A DNA stretch of 41,365 nucleotides from positions 1 through 41,365 of the forward strand of contig NZ_JACJKU010000005.1 of NCBI RefSeq assembly GCF_016901675.1, in the 5' to 3' direction. A program made the translations under genes and the position numbers. The notes beneath the pieces were generated by a model. It was not told the DNA's origin and searched no databases. It saw only the letters and a list, made by a program, of their open reading frames with translations. Source of the DNA: Limosilactobacillus coleohominis (lineage in GTDB: Bacteria; Bacillota; Bacilli; Lactobacillales; Lactobacillaceae). Positions 1 to 7,572 of this stretch are shown piece after piece. The stretch's first letter is position 1; each line of letters opens with the position of its first letter.

Positions 1-621
1 AGCATAATTTGGGTGAGAAGTTCTCGTCACACGGTGATACGGGAATTAAAAGACATTTAAGACATAAACACCGTACACGTCATCCTAAAAACACTAGAAA
101 ACATCAGGAGCCAAAAACTAATTATCTTTCAATTCATGATCGTCCTAAGTTTATTAATGATCGTCAACGTATTGGTGATTGGGAAATTGATACCATAATG
201 GGAAAAACAGGACATTCAGTTCTTTTAACAGTGGTTGATCGTTTAAGTCGGTTGGTTTTGATCAAAAAGATAGATCATAAGGAAACCGGTGATGTTAATC
301 AAGGATTAATAGATCTTCTAGGTTCCATTCCAAAAGAATTCGTATACCCGGGGTCGAGAGTTCCTTAGCTTGGACGAAGTCCAAGAACGCTTAGGAGTCA
401 CTATTTATTGGCCAGATCCATACTCGCCAGAACAACGTGGCACTAATGAAAATACTAATGGTCTGATTAGAGAATATTTTCCTAAAGGGTTCGATATTGA
501 TAATTACACAGAAAAGGACGTCAACTTCTGTCAGTATCAACTAAATCGACGTCCAAGAAAAGTATTAAACTATGAAACTCCATGTGAGGTATTTTTTGAA
601 GAACCGTTGCACTTAGTTTGA
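1..621 (+). pseudogene. IS30-family transposase, 5'-truncated by the window and frameshifted
   Basis: The C-terminal DDE integrase part of an IS30-family transposase. The first frame (open from the window edge to about 366) has the first catalytic Asp in the IGDWEIDTIMGKTGH motif. The second frame (in phase with position 355 to the stop at 619-621) has the ERGTNENTNGLIREYFPKG-like block with the catalytic Glu (here EQRGTNENTNGLIREYF). Between them, near 345-352, the frame jumps and the usual T-P-D-R-G block is reduced to R-G, so the second catalytic Asp is lost. A deletion of about 14 nt would explain both facts (inference). The N-terminal HTH lies outside the window. The element is almost certainly inactive and probably marks the cargo end of the mobile element. 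Confidence 0.88.
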
Positions 622-661
622 CAATTCGTCGTGCATATCTGGTAATCTCAATGATCTACTT

Positions 662-1024
662 TTAAATTTGGTTCAAAACAGCCGATAATTGGCGATGTTC
701 ACGATCAGGATTTAACGCATATTGGTTAATTTCTTGTTTAAGCAATTTAACATAATTTGGTTTAATACTCGTAATTTGAAAGTGGTTTTCCACGGCATTT
801 AGAAGGTCACTGATAGCATAATCACATCGGGACCCGCCAACAGTTGGTTGTCCATAGTTTATAGCGATTACTACTAAGTCTTTAGTGACCTGATTAATAG
901 GAAGATTGTTGTAAGTTGTATTATCGAACAGTTTGACCACTGCTCCCATCATTTCAAAGCAATCGTCCTCATCCAGGTCGAAATCAGAGTTGAATTGGTC
1001 ATTGATTTTATTTACTAAATCCAT
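662..1024 (-). CDS. hypothetical protein, mobile-element cargo
   Basis: A 120-residue protein that I do not recognise. It is acidic at the N terminus (DLDEDDCFEMM) and has no signal peptide, membrane segment or obvious catalytic motif; it looks soluble and mostly alpha-helical. The start is supported by GGGAGGT seven bases upstream of the ATG. It is the last of three leftward genes (with 1144-1626 and 1753-2178) lying between the broken IS30 and the polymerase. Each has its own ribosome binding site and they are separated by hairpins, so they may be separate transcripts. Such spots in integrated elements often hold cargo, for example defence genes, but nothing in the sequence assigns a role. 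Confidence 0.7.
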   Translation of the reverse strand: MDLVNKINDQFNSDFDLDEDDCFEMMGAVVKLFDNTTYNNLPINQVTKDLVVIAINYGQPTVGGSRCDYAISDLLNAVENHFQITSIKPNYVKLLKQEINQYALNPDREHRQLSAVLNQI

Positions 1025-1093
1025 GATTGATACCTCCCAATAATTTATTCACATGTTATTAGTTATGACTACGGTGAATTCTAGGTGCCGTTA

Positions 1094-1133
1094 AAAGAGA
1101 AGTCCTTGCACGGAGCAAGGGCTTTTTTCTTTT
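1094..1133 (-). terminator. hairpin terminator after the 1144-1626 gene
   Basis: GTCCTTGC (1102-1109) pairs with GCAAGGGC (1115-1122) around an ACGGA loop, with an A-rich flank on one side and a T-rich flank on the other. It sits directly after the stop of the leftward gene at 1144. The longer T-run is on the plus strand, so it may work in both directions. Confidence 0.6.
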
Positions 1134-1143
1134 TGTTTGAAAA

Positions 1144-1626
1144 TTAAGCAAGCTGATCTAACTTACCGCAAGACAATTCATACAGGTATCTACATTTACC
1201 AGTATCTTTGTTGTAAACGGCCTGTTGATGGATCCAGGGAGTTCCGCCAGCCTCCCATTGACCCTTTGCTAATGAACGCAATTCGTCGAACGTTCTAAAT
1301 TCAACTGTGAACTTATTACGATATTGACTTTTAAACGGATAAGATTTCGTTTTAACCAGTTCATTTAAGTCAACAATGGCTAACCGGATTCGTTCATTTT
1401 GCGTACATTTAATAGAATTGATTTGATTCAGATAATAACGACAATCGCCAACAACAATATAATTATCTTTTCCATCAAAAGTTGTTATTAAAAACTTTGA
1501 GTGGTCGTTTAGAACATCAAGTGGGGCTTTATCTTTGGCCATAAGGTAATATGAATTCCCATATTTATTTTGACGGTTACGTTGGTAGTATTGATTGATT
1601 CCTTTAGTTAACAGACTAGTCTTCAT
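1144..1626 (-). CDS. hypothetical protein, mobile-element cargo
   Basis: A 160-residue basic protein that I do not recognise. It is rich in Tyr, Asn and Lys near the N terminus (INQYYQRNRQNKYGNSYY) and contains mixed alpha/beta-looking segments such as NYIVVGDCRYYL and IRLAIVDLNEL. No membrane segment or signal peptide is seen. AAAGGAG lies nine bases upstream of the ATG, which supports the start. The 5' leader contains an imperfect hairpin (1654-1687). Its place among element genes suggests cargo; no function can be assigned. Confidence 0.7.
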   Translation of the reverse strand: MKTSLLTKGINQYYQRNRQNKYGNSYYLMAKDKAPLDVLNDHSKFLITTFDGKDNYIVVGDCRYYLNQINSIKCTQNERIRLAIVDLNELVKTKSYPFKSQYRNKFTVEFRTFDELRSLAKGQWEAGGTPWIHQQAVYNKDTGKCRYLYELSCGKLDQLA

Positions 1627-1653
1627 AAGTATTTACTCCTTTAAAACACAAAA

Positions 1654-1687
1654 AGACATAACCTCAGCTCAAGCTGAAATTATGTCT
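1654..1687 (-). repeat. imperfect inverted repeat in the leader of the 1144-1626 gene
   Basis: AGACATAA (1654-1661) and TCAGCT (1664-1669) pair with AGCTGA (1672-1677) and TTATGTCT (1680-1687). The stem has 14 pairs with one two-base internal loop. It has no clear T-run on either strand, so a leader structure or operator is more likely than a terminator. Confidence 0.5.
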
Positions 1688-1725
1688 AGTAATTAGTTAT
1701 TTATATTAATAGTAGAAATCTGCAC

Positions 1726-1754
1726 AAAAGCGGCTCCTTCACGGGGTCGTTTTT
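1726..1754 (-). terminator. hairpin terminator at the end of the 1753-2178 gene
   Basis: AAAAGCGGCTCC pairs with GGGGTCGTTTTT across a five-base loop, with several G-U pairs in the RNA. The hairpin begins at the stop codon of the leftward gene and is followed on the minus strand by a short T-run. Confidence 0.55.
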
Positions 1755-2178
1755 ACTTTAATAACAAGGCTTTAACGTGCTTGGTCAAGCGACTTTCATA
1801 GTCCAGATTATTTGATATTAGTATTTTGTCCATTTGATACGCCGCAAGGATGTATTCGACTTGATTAGCAATTTTTTCCGGATTTAGAAACTCATCAATA
1901 CTAATGTCTTCGATTCCTATCGTGTCCTCGTTGTAATGTCGTACTAACTGCAAAGCACCGAAAACACCAGGTAAGTCCACCGAATACTGCGTAAGTAGAT
2001 CATACCAATCAGCTTGCCAATTACTATCTAACGCTAGAGCAGCTTTATAGCTACCAATGATGTAGTAATCGCTATTAAACAGGCCATCGAATAAGTCACC
2101 GATATTTTTGCTGTCATCGTAATCATCCAGACTGGTTTTTATTCGATTAATGATTTCTCCACGCGTAAAGTATTTCAT
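1753..2178 (-). CDS. hypothetical small acidic protein, mobile-element cargo
   Basis: A 141-residue protein starting MKYFTRGEI. I chose the ATG at 2178 because AAAGGAG lies nine bases before it; a longer reading frame exists upstream but has no ribosome binding site. The protein is acidic and helical, with a central SDYYIIGSYKAALAL segment followed by VFGALQLVRHYNED and a NPEKIANQVEYILA block. I do not recognise a named domain. A near-perfect palindrome lies just upstream of its ribosome binding site. It is the first gene of the leftward cargo cluster and is divergent from the DNA polymerase. Confidence 0.7.
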   Translation of the reverse strand: MKYFTRGEIINRIKTSLDDYDDSKNIGDLFDGLFNSDYYIIGSYKAALALDSNWQADWYDLLTQYSVDLPGVFGALQLVRHYNEDTIGIEDISIDEFLNPEKIANQVEYILAAYQMDKILISNNLDYESRLTKHVKALLLK

Positions 2179-2193
2179 TATCCAAATTCTCCT

Positions 2194-2214
2194 TTGTGTA
2201 AATGTTTTACACAA
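2194..2214. promoter_or_regulatory. 9-bp inverted repeat, candidate operator
   Basis: TTGTGTAAA (2194-2202) and TTTACACAA (2206-2214) form a perfect inverted repeat with a 3-base spacer, directly upstream of the ribosome binding site of the 1753-2178 gene. The symmetry and position suit a dimeric repressor site. A second small hairpin, GTGGC-GACA-GCCAC, lies at 2223-2236. Confidence 0.5.
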
Positions 2215-2492
2215 GGTCAAGCGTGGCGACAGCCACCTTTGTAAAACGATTTTTAGTCATAAATTTGTAATTAACAAAATGTTAGTATTAAAAGTTTGTG
2301 CTTTTACGATGATTTTGCTAACTTAATATACAAATTAAGTAATGACGTTAATTAAAAATTTTGAGGTTAAAATTAAACTTTAAAATTTCAACTTTTTAGT
2401 CGTTTAACGGCCTTTTTTCCGTTTTATTTTTCCAGAGGTTTTTGGGTGAGCACTTTTAGATGACATACATTCTATGATTGGAACTGGAATAT
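2215..2492. other. AT-rich divergent intergenic region
   Basis: A gap of very high A+T between the cargo genes and the polymerase. I see no credible gene. It holds an inverted repeat ACTTAAT/ATTAAGT near 2320-2340 and a small hairpin followed by a T-run near 2398-2418. Several weak promoter-like matches are present, for example TTGTGC, 17 bases, TAACTT on the plus strand around 2297-2325. The polymerase promoter is probably here, but I cannot fix it. Confidence 0.4.
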
Positions 2493-2603
2493 AAAAAAGG
2501 CATTACCCACCGCCGTGGATAATGCCCAATCAGTATTCCTACAACCGTGAAGGTTGAGGAAATGATAAAACCCTATATGTGTCCAGCACCATATGTTAAA
2601 CAC
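2493..2603 (-). ncRNA. putative antisense RNA in the polymerase leader
   Basis: On the minus strand a consensus -10 box TATAAT (2615-2610) is followed about 110 bases later by a strong terminator. GGCATTA and CCAC pair with GTGG and TAATGCC (2499-2526), and six T follow at 2498-2493. Between them lies a hairpin, CAACC-TTCAC-GGTTG. No open reading frame with a ribosome binding site lies in the interval. The RNA would be antisense to the leader of the polymerase gene that starts at 2661, an arrangement like plasmid counter-transcribed RNAs. The -35 is poor, so expression is inferred, not shown. Confidence 0.5.
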
Positions 2604-2660
2604 AATTTCATTATACCTCTCTTTCACGGATAAAAATCTAAAAGAAAGAGGTGGTCGCCA

Positions 2661-5600
2661 ATGCCACGTAAAAAGATAAAGCGTGAGTTGGTGTTACAGA
2701 ATGCTCCCAACGAGTATTCGTCGCAACCATATATGGCTACAACTGCAAGGGAAAAACAACATAACCTGTTTGCGAAAGCTTATGTCTGGGAAAATTCGTT
2801 TCTCGAGCAGGTTAAACAAAAGGTAGTTCCGTTTCTTAATGAACGGTTGAAACCTTATATCAAGGAATCTGCTAAAGGTGATGCTGACTCTTTAAAAAAG
2901 TTGGTTGACCCAGTCGAATGCGTTACTTTCGGCACTGAAACCGAGCTAAAGCATTTGATCGTTATGTCAGAAGACTACTTTGAGAATTACTGTCAAATTC
3001 AGGAAAATAATAGTAAGTTGGCTACCTTATCCAAGATTTCAAGACAACAAAAAAGACTGCGTCAGCAAAATTTCGAATTATTGAACTCACAAAATAAGAT
3101 TGTTAGTTATTATCGGGAACTATTGATGTCAATGCTGTATACGTCAGATGGTTTAAAAATGCTTGGGGAAAAGCCAAAAAAGGTGATACCAACTAAAATG
3201 GTGTCACCCTTAAGTAATTATCAATCCGCTTCAAATCGCGGTTTTTGGGTGTCGCACAATTCAGTCTTAGGGATTTTGGATCCCTACTACGAAAAATCCC
3301 ACGACGATCCAAAAGAATTTCTAAGCGCACAGGTTGATTTCCTTAAGAAACTCTTCAAAGGTGTTAGCAAGCCGCGTCGAAATTATGGTGATGATGAAAA
3401 CACGATCCGTAAAGTCCGCGCGGTGGTCAGTATTGATGCGGAGTGGGATATCCACCACAAACCGCATGATAATGCTAAGGACTTAAAGTTGATTGATAAA
3501 GTTGCTGAAGAAGAATCAAATACGCCGCGCAGTTTTGATGATGTGATTAACATTGCTTTTTGTATCTGGTTTCCAGATAAGACTGGACCTGACAAGAACA
3601 AAATAGACATTGTGGGGTCAATTTTTAATCTTACTGGAGAAGGCTTTAACTTTACCAGGTTTTTTGCCTTGATTACATCTTTAATAGAGGAACGATATCC
3701 AGTTCCGCAGGGCAAACAATTAATGTTAGATCGGCTAGATATGTTGTTGACTGGTTACTTTTTGGGAGTGGATATAAGTTGCCTGAAAGGTTGGAATCTA
3801 AAGCATATGGATATTACCGTACTTCGTAAACAGTATATCTTTACTAATCATTATTTTTGCTTCAAAGTCAAAACGCCAAGTGAAGTCAATAATCGTAAAT
3901 CTGGTTGTCATATAACATTGACTATACGTGATGCTGGATTACTAGCACCAAAGGGTAATTTGGAAAGCCTTGGGGGAATTGTAGGCGTTCAAAAACTGGA
4001 TACAGAAGCCTATGACGTGAAAACTGGTCATCCTCGGGGATTTTACAAGTCACACATGAAGCAGCTACTTCATGATGATAAAGATACCTATTTAAAATAC
4101 GTTTTCCATGATGCCGAAATACCCATCAAGTTTCTACAAGCTGTAGCCAGTTCCTACCATATTAACTTTAATCACTTTAGTCAATTTCCTGTGACTACAG
4201 GACAATACGCGATGAACCAGGTTGCGGCTGAACTGAAAAAACATCCTGAACAGTCAGTTTATGATGATAAATATTCCCAAAGTGATATTAAGAAAGACCC
4301 TTTGGCTTGTGTCAAGACTGGTTACCGGGATTGCTATGAAGTGGCAAGGAAATCTTTCTTTGGCGGTTATAATGTCGCTTTCGGTTGCTTGGTCATTTAT
4401 GGAAACGTCGTGGATCTTGATTTGACTTCTGCTTATAACACTGCTGGAATTCTAATGCCCTGCCTAAATTATAATGCTAAGAAGAGCCATCAGATAACAG
4501 ATATAGGGCGTAAGTTTGTTGAGTTGAGCGAGTGCTCATATTCTTTTGATGTCATTTATCAACATTTAAAGAAACTTGCTGGTTTTCCCTTTGTAATGGG
4601 ATGCGGGGAGTTTGATATTGATTATCCTGACGATTATCAAGGCATCATCACTACTCCTATGCGTGATGGTCAAAAAGGTAAGGGCACTGGGTCACCAATT
4701 TATGTTAAACATCAGTCCAGTAATTCACTTCCATTAATTGATGTAATCAATGCTTATGAGCATGGTGCCCGCATCAAAGTACATTCGCTCTTTATCCCCG
4801 CACAAACGTGGAAGCAATTAAATGTATACGGTAAGACTCAATTTGATTTTCGCAAAAAACGTGATCTAGCAAAAAGAAAACGTGACGGTTATCCCAAAGG
4901 CAGTAGTGAATATCTTAAATACGATGGGGAACAATTATTTTGGAAGCTTGCTGGCAATGTGATTTTCGGTAAATCTGCCCAGGCTGTTACCACTAAACAA
5001 GCCCGTAATTATCAGACTAACCGCATGGAAAAAATGCCCGTAAGCAAAATCACAGACCCGCTGATTGCAAGTACATACACAAGTATTACCCGATATCTGG
5101 CTAATCACCTATATGATGCTTTACAAGAATTTTATGGTGATAACATTATACCTTTAAATATCACTACGGACGGTGAAGGGGCTGTCTTAAAACCTGGTAT
5201 TAAGTTCGACTTTGACGGTGTAAATAAGTTGTTTAATGCCAAGCTTCCGGAACATTATCGCCAGGTCTTGAAAGCTATCGGGACTAAAGCTGGATTCGAA
5301 AGGAAATTCGCGGATAGTAGTGTTGACCCAAAGGATTGGGATGACTCAACCTGGGTTTTCAATACAAAAACGCGTTTTAACGGCGCTTTAAATGGTTCAA
5401 TCAATGCCATGGCATCTATTCGTTCTAATACCTATTCGCCCAAAGAAGTATATGACTTATTAAACCAGGGCGTTATTGCAATCCACCAAAGATCTCAGCG
5501 TTTTGTTAATCTTACTGCGATGAAATACGGAACACTAAATCACAGGATGGGGTTACTTTATGTTCCAACGGTCCCTGTTTGGATAAATTTGCAGTACGAC

Positions 5601-6014
5601 TGTGCCTGCAAACCGGACCAATGGCTGTTTGATGATTGGCAAGGGTTCGGTTTCTTGACGACATTCTTTGAAGATAATGACGAACATAATAATTGGAAGA
5701 AACGTAGCAAAATCCTAACCGACCGTTTTAACATTATGCGTTCAAATGACCGATTTGATTGTTATTTGAAGACTATGGAAACATACAGCTTTGGTAACAA
5801 GAAGTCTTTGGATGATTCGGACAAGTATGATGACATGGTTTATGTGCTTAATCATATAAGTAAATCAGACAAAGCCGATCGTAAATACAAAGACAAGATT
5901 TACCGATTTAAGAAGGCAATTAAAGCAGGCGATAAGGTTGCAGTTCCATATATGTGCAAATACCGTAACCAATATTTAAATCCGTTGGACGCAACCAATG
6001 GTGATTATAGATAG
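2661..6014 (+). CDS. family B DNA polymerase, pipolin (piPolB)-like
   Basis: A 1117-residue replicative polymerase of the mobile element. An unassigned N-terminal region of about 250 residues is followed by a 3'-5' exonuclease domain with ExoI (D259-A-E261) and ExoIII (Y480-V-F-H-D484). Polymerase motif A is D587-L-T-S-A-Y592, motif B is K762-L-A-G-N-V-I-F-G770, motif C is T836-D837-G, and a KTR motif (903-905) follows where protein-primed enzymes carry K-x-Y. This layout fits the group including protein-primed polymerases and the primer-independent piPolB. The neighbouring tyrosine integrase and tRNA attachment site favour piPolB; no terminal-protein gene is apparent. The start follows GAGGTGG at a good distance. 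The Asp-Asp of the usual motif C (DTD) is replaced by T-D-G. It probably copies the excised circle; whether it self-primes is inference. Confidence 0.85.
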   Translation: MPRKKIKRELVLQNAPNEYSSQPYMATTAREKQHNLFAKAYVWENSFLEQVKQKVVPFLNERLKPYIKESAKGDADSLKKLVDPVECVTFGTETELKHLIVMSEDYFENYCQIQENNSKLATLSKISRQQKRLRQQNFELLNSQNKIVSYYRELLMSMLYTSDGLKMLGEKPKKVIPTKMVSPLSNYQSASNRGFWVSHNSVLGILDPYYEKSHDDPKEFLSAQVDFLKKLFKGVSKPRRNYGDDENTIRKVRAVVSIDAEWDIHHKPHDNAKDLKLIDKVAEEESNTPRSFDDVINIAFCIWFPDKTGPDKNKIDIVGSIFNLTGEGFNFTRFFALITSLIEERYPVPQGKQLMLDRLDMLLTGYFLGVDISCLKGWNLKHMDITVLRKQYIFTNHYFCFKVKTPSEVNNRKSGCHITLTIRDAGLLAPKGNLESLGGIVGVQKLDTEAYDVKTGHPRGFYKSHMKQLLHDDKDTYLKYVFHDAEIPIKFLQAVASSYHINFNHFSQFPVTTGQYAMNQVAAELKKHPEQSVYDDKYSQSDIKKDPLACVKTGYRDCYEVARKSFFGGYNVAFGCLVIYGNVVDLDLTSAYNTAGILMPCLNYNAKKSHQITDIGRKFVELSECSYSFDVIYQHLKKLAGFPFVMGCGEFDIDYPDDYQGIITTPMRDGQKGKGTGSPIYVKHQSSNSLPLIDVINAYEHGARIKVHSLFIPAQTWKQLNVYGKTQFDFRKKRDLAKRKRDGYPKGSSEYLKYDGEQLFWKLAGNVIFGKSAQAVTTKQARNYQTNRMEKMPVSKITDPLIASTYTSITRYLANHLYDALQEFYGDNIIPLNITTDGEGAVLKPGIKFDFDGVNKLFNAKLPEHYRQVLKAIGTKAGFERKFADSSVDPKDWDDSTWVFNTKTRFNGALNGSINAMASIRSNTYSPKEVYDLLNQGVIAIHQRSQRFVNLTAMKYGTLNHRMGLLYVPTVPVWINLQYDCACKPDQWLFDDWQGFGFLTTFFEDNDEHNNWKKRSKILTDRFNIMRSNDRFDCYLKTMETYSFGNKKSLDDSDKYDDMVYVLNHISKSDKADRKYKDKIYRFKKAIKAGDKVAVPYMCKYRNQYLNPLDATNGDYR

Positions 6015-6022
6015 GTAATAAG

Positions 6023-6052
6023 CGCTCCACATTACGTGGAGCGTATTTTTTT
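6023..6052 (+). terminator. polymerase gene terminator
   Basis: CGCTCCAC (6023-6030) pairs perfectly with GTGGAGCG (6036-6043) around a five-base loop and is followed by TATTTTTTT. It lies nine bases after the polymerase stop codon. Confidence 0.92.
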
Positions 6053-6253
6053 GAAGTGGGTGGTTTTTGGATGTCAGCAGTTGTCATTTTTGATTCTTGA
6101 TTAACATATTGGTGTTCAAGTTGTTCTAAAATAAAGTTAGAAAATAAAATAATAAAATAATTATGAATGGAAGGGCTGTGATTACTGTAATACAACGGTT
6201 AACGTTCAGAATTAACCACCATTAATTAATTATTATGAACAGCTGATTTTTAG
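6053..6253. other. AT-rich intergenic region
   Basis: About 200 bases (part of a 320-base gap) with no credible gene and no ribosome binding site. It holds an A-rich stretch (6130-6165) and short AT-rich repeats such as TTAATTAATTA. This could be a flexible control or replication region, but I see no iterons. Confidence 0.3.
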
Positions 6254-6302
6254 TTGACATAATGTAAGATCGTTTGTTGTAGCATGATATTAAAAAGATA
6301 AT
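6254..6302 (+). promoter_or_regulatory. candidate promoter of the 6337-6946 operon
   Basis: A perfect -35 TTGACA lies at 6254-6259, but only poor -10 boxes follow (TAGCAT at 20 bases). A second pair, TTGTTG (6274-6279), 17 bases, GATAAT (6297-6302), is also possible. Either would start transcription shortly before the small acidic gene. Confidence 0.4.
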
Positions 6303-6336
6303 GTCATAAGTAATCTAATTAAGCGAGGCGATGGAC

Positions 6337-6510
6337 ATGGATGACTTTGATTTAGGTCCAATTCTACCTGGAGAAGTTGTGGACTTCGAATATTACGATC
6401 CGAATGTGGCAGATGAGCAAGATGATGACAGTAAAAAGGATGAATCAGTGAAAGGAGTACTAAACGATGAAAACGAAGATGAATGTCGTATTTTTGATGA
6501 ACCTGATTAA
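6337..6510 (+). CDS. small acidic protein of unknown function
   Basis: A 57-residue, strongly acidic protein (MDDFDLGPILPGEVVDFEYY at the N terminus, then an Asp/Glu-rich tail ending CRIFDEPD). The ATG at 6337 is preferred over 6331 because GCGAGG lies eight bases before it. Its 3' end overlaps the next gene by 44 bases in another frame, and the ribosome binding site of that gene lies inside it, so the two are translationally coupled. I recognise no domain. Small acidic proteins of mobile elements can be DNA mimics or binding partners; that is only a thought, not evidence. Confidence 0.6.
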   Translation: MDDFDLGPILPGEVVDFEYYDPNVADEQDDDSKKDESVKGVLNDENEDECRIFDEPD

Positions 6511-6946
6511 TTTGGTGGGCGAAACACGGTATACGTTGGTGAGCCAATTTAACGAATTGGAAGATTACCTAAATCGAGCAGGTGAAATGATTCCCCAAAC
6601 GATTACAACGTTGGATAAATACGTAAATGGTGTTAACCAAATGATTGATCAAGGTTTGTATGAACCGGAAACAGCAAAGCGCGTTTTGATGAAGTTTGAT
6701 ACCGAATACAACATTTTAGCTGTTGATCCTGAATGGCGTGATGTGGCAAGAGAATATTGCACGTATGTTAAACGCGATATGTGTAGTTCACACAACGCAC
6801 CTGATATAGAAGACAACTTTGGTGTCAGCCTGCTTTTCGAGTATGGGAATGGCAGCCCTATGTTATCTAGGTGGGAGTTGTACGAATTTTGGAAAGTTTG
6901 GAAGAAAAAGCAATTGAATATTAATAGGAAGAAAGTGAAACAATAA
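6467..6946 (+). CDS. hypothetical protein of the element
   Basis: A 159-residue protein of unknown function. The first 40 residues include a moderately hydrophobic helix (MNVVFLMNLINLVGE) that is too polar for a clear membrane anchor. The middle contains DWREY-like acidic and aromatic segments and two Cys (REYCTYVKRDMC). The C terminus is very basic (KVWKKKQLNINRKKVKQ), which suggests nucleic acid contact. AAAGGAG lies nine bases before the ATG. It lies between the polymerase and the candidate oriT and is co-transcribed with the small acidic gene. Confidence 0.65.
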   Translation: MKTKMNVVFLMNLINLVGETRYTLVSQFNELEDYLNRAGEMIPQTITTLDKYVNGVNQMIDQGLYEPETAKRVLMKFDTEYNILAVDPEWRDVAREYCTYVKRDMCSSHNAPDIEDNFGVSLLFEYGNGSPMLSRWELYEFWKVWKKKQLNINRKKVKQ

Positions 6947-6983
6947 TGACTTTTATCAATGAAAGGATTCGTACTCCGGTGAA

Positions 6984-7086
6984 GGGGGGGCAAGGGGGTA
7001 TCCCCCTGCAAGTAGTAACGAGCTGTTTTACAGCTAAGTTTAACTACTTGCCCGCCGCTTAAAACATGTGTGACATGCAGAGCGGC
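6984..7086 (+). other. candidate origin of transfer (oriT)
   Basis: Nested inverted repeats lie immediately upstream of the mobilization genes. GGGGG (6994-6998) faces CCCCC (7002-7006). GCAAGTAGT (7008-7016) faces ACTACTTGC (7043-7051) and encloses AGCTGT/ACAGCT (7021-7035). GCCGCT (7054-7059) faces AGCGGC (7081-7086) and encloses CATGT/ACATG (7065-7077). The segment TATCCCCCTGCAAG resembles the YATCCTG|C nick region of MOBP relaxases. Position, symmetry and motif together support oriT; the nick site itself is inferred. Confidence 0.65.
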
Positions 7087-7132
7087 CCGACGAGCGTTAA
7101 TCATGTTAGTGATAGTGAGGAGGTAAATGATC

Positions 7133-7570
7133 ATGGTTGAAGATAACTTAGATCCGGAATTGGAAAATGACAACACGAAGAATCACATGGTGCAAGTACG
7201 TATGAATAATAAAGAATTTCGGAAATTTTGGTTAGTACGAAGAAAACTGAAGGCTGATAATAATTCGAGCACGTTACGTATGCTGATCAAATTGGCTGCT
7301 GATAACAATGGTGAATCGATTGAAGATGAGTTGCAGAAACAAGCATTAATGGAAGACATTAGTGCTAGCACTCAAGCGCTGTTGCGACAAATCACCGGGA
7401 TTGCAAACAACGTTAACCAGATTGCGTATGGTGTTAATAAGTTAAATTCAAATGATCCGGACAATCAACCAAGCTGGGATTGGATCGTTAAAAATGTCCA
7501 GCAAGTTAATCAGCAAGTTCCGGAACTCCACCAGTTAATTGAAACAATTAAGCAAAAGGTGGGTGCTTAA
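7133..7570 (+). CDS. MobC-like relaxosome accessory protein
   Basis: A 145-residue protein. The N-terminal half (HMVQVRMNNKEFRKF) looks like a ribbon-helix-helix DNA-binding part. The C-terminal half carries LLRQITGIANNVNQIAYGVN, the signature of the MobC mobilization family. MobC proteins bind oriT and help the relaxase to open the strands at the nick. I chose the second ATG because GAGGAGGT lies eight bases before it; the first ATG is only two bases away. It lies directly after the candidate oriT and three bases before the relaxase gene, in one operon. Confidence 0.8.
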   Translation: MVEDNLDPELENDNTKNHMVQVRMNNKEFRKFWLVRRKLKADNNSSTLRMLIKLAADNNGESIEDELQKQALMEDISASTQALLRQITGIANNVNQIAYGVNKLNSNDPDNQPSWDWIVKNVQQVNQQVPELHQLIETIKQKVGA

Positions 7571-7572
7571 AA

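Noticed and set aside
1-2660. Second attachment repeat or tRNA-Leu within the left part
   Set aside because: No copy of the 19-bp core was found by eye; the left end must be outside the window.
3383-3715. Long minus-strand reading frame inside the polymerase gene
   Set aside because: Opposite strand of a clear polymerase coding region; no ribosome binding site and no family match.
6649-7176. Minus-strand 175-codon reading frame across the oriT region
   Set aside because: It runs through the oriT repeats and two rightward genes with good ribosome binding sites; composition is unlike a real protein and no start signal is seen.
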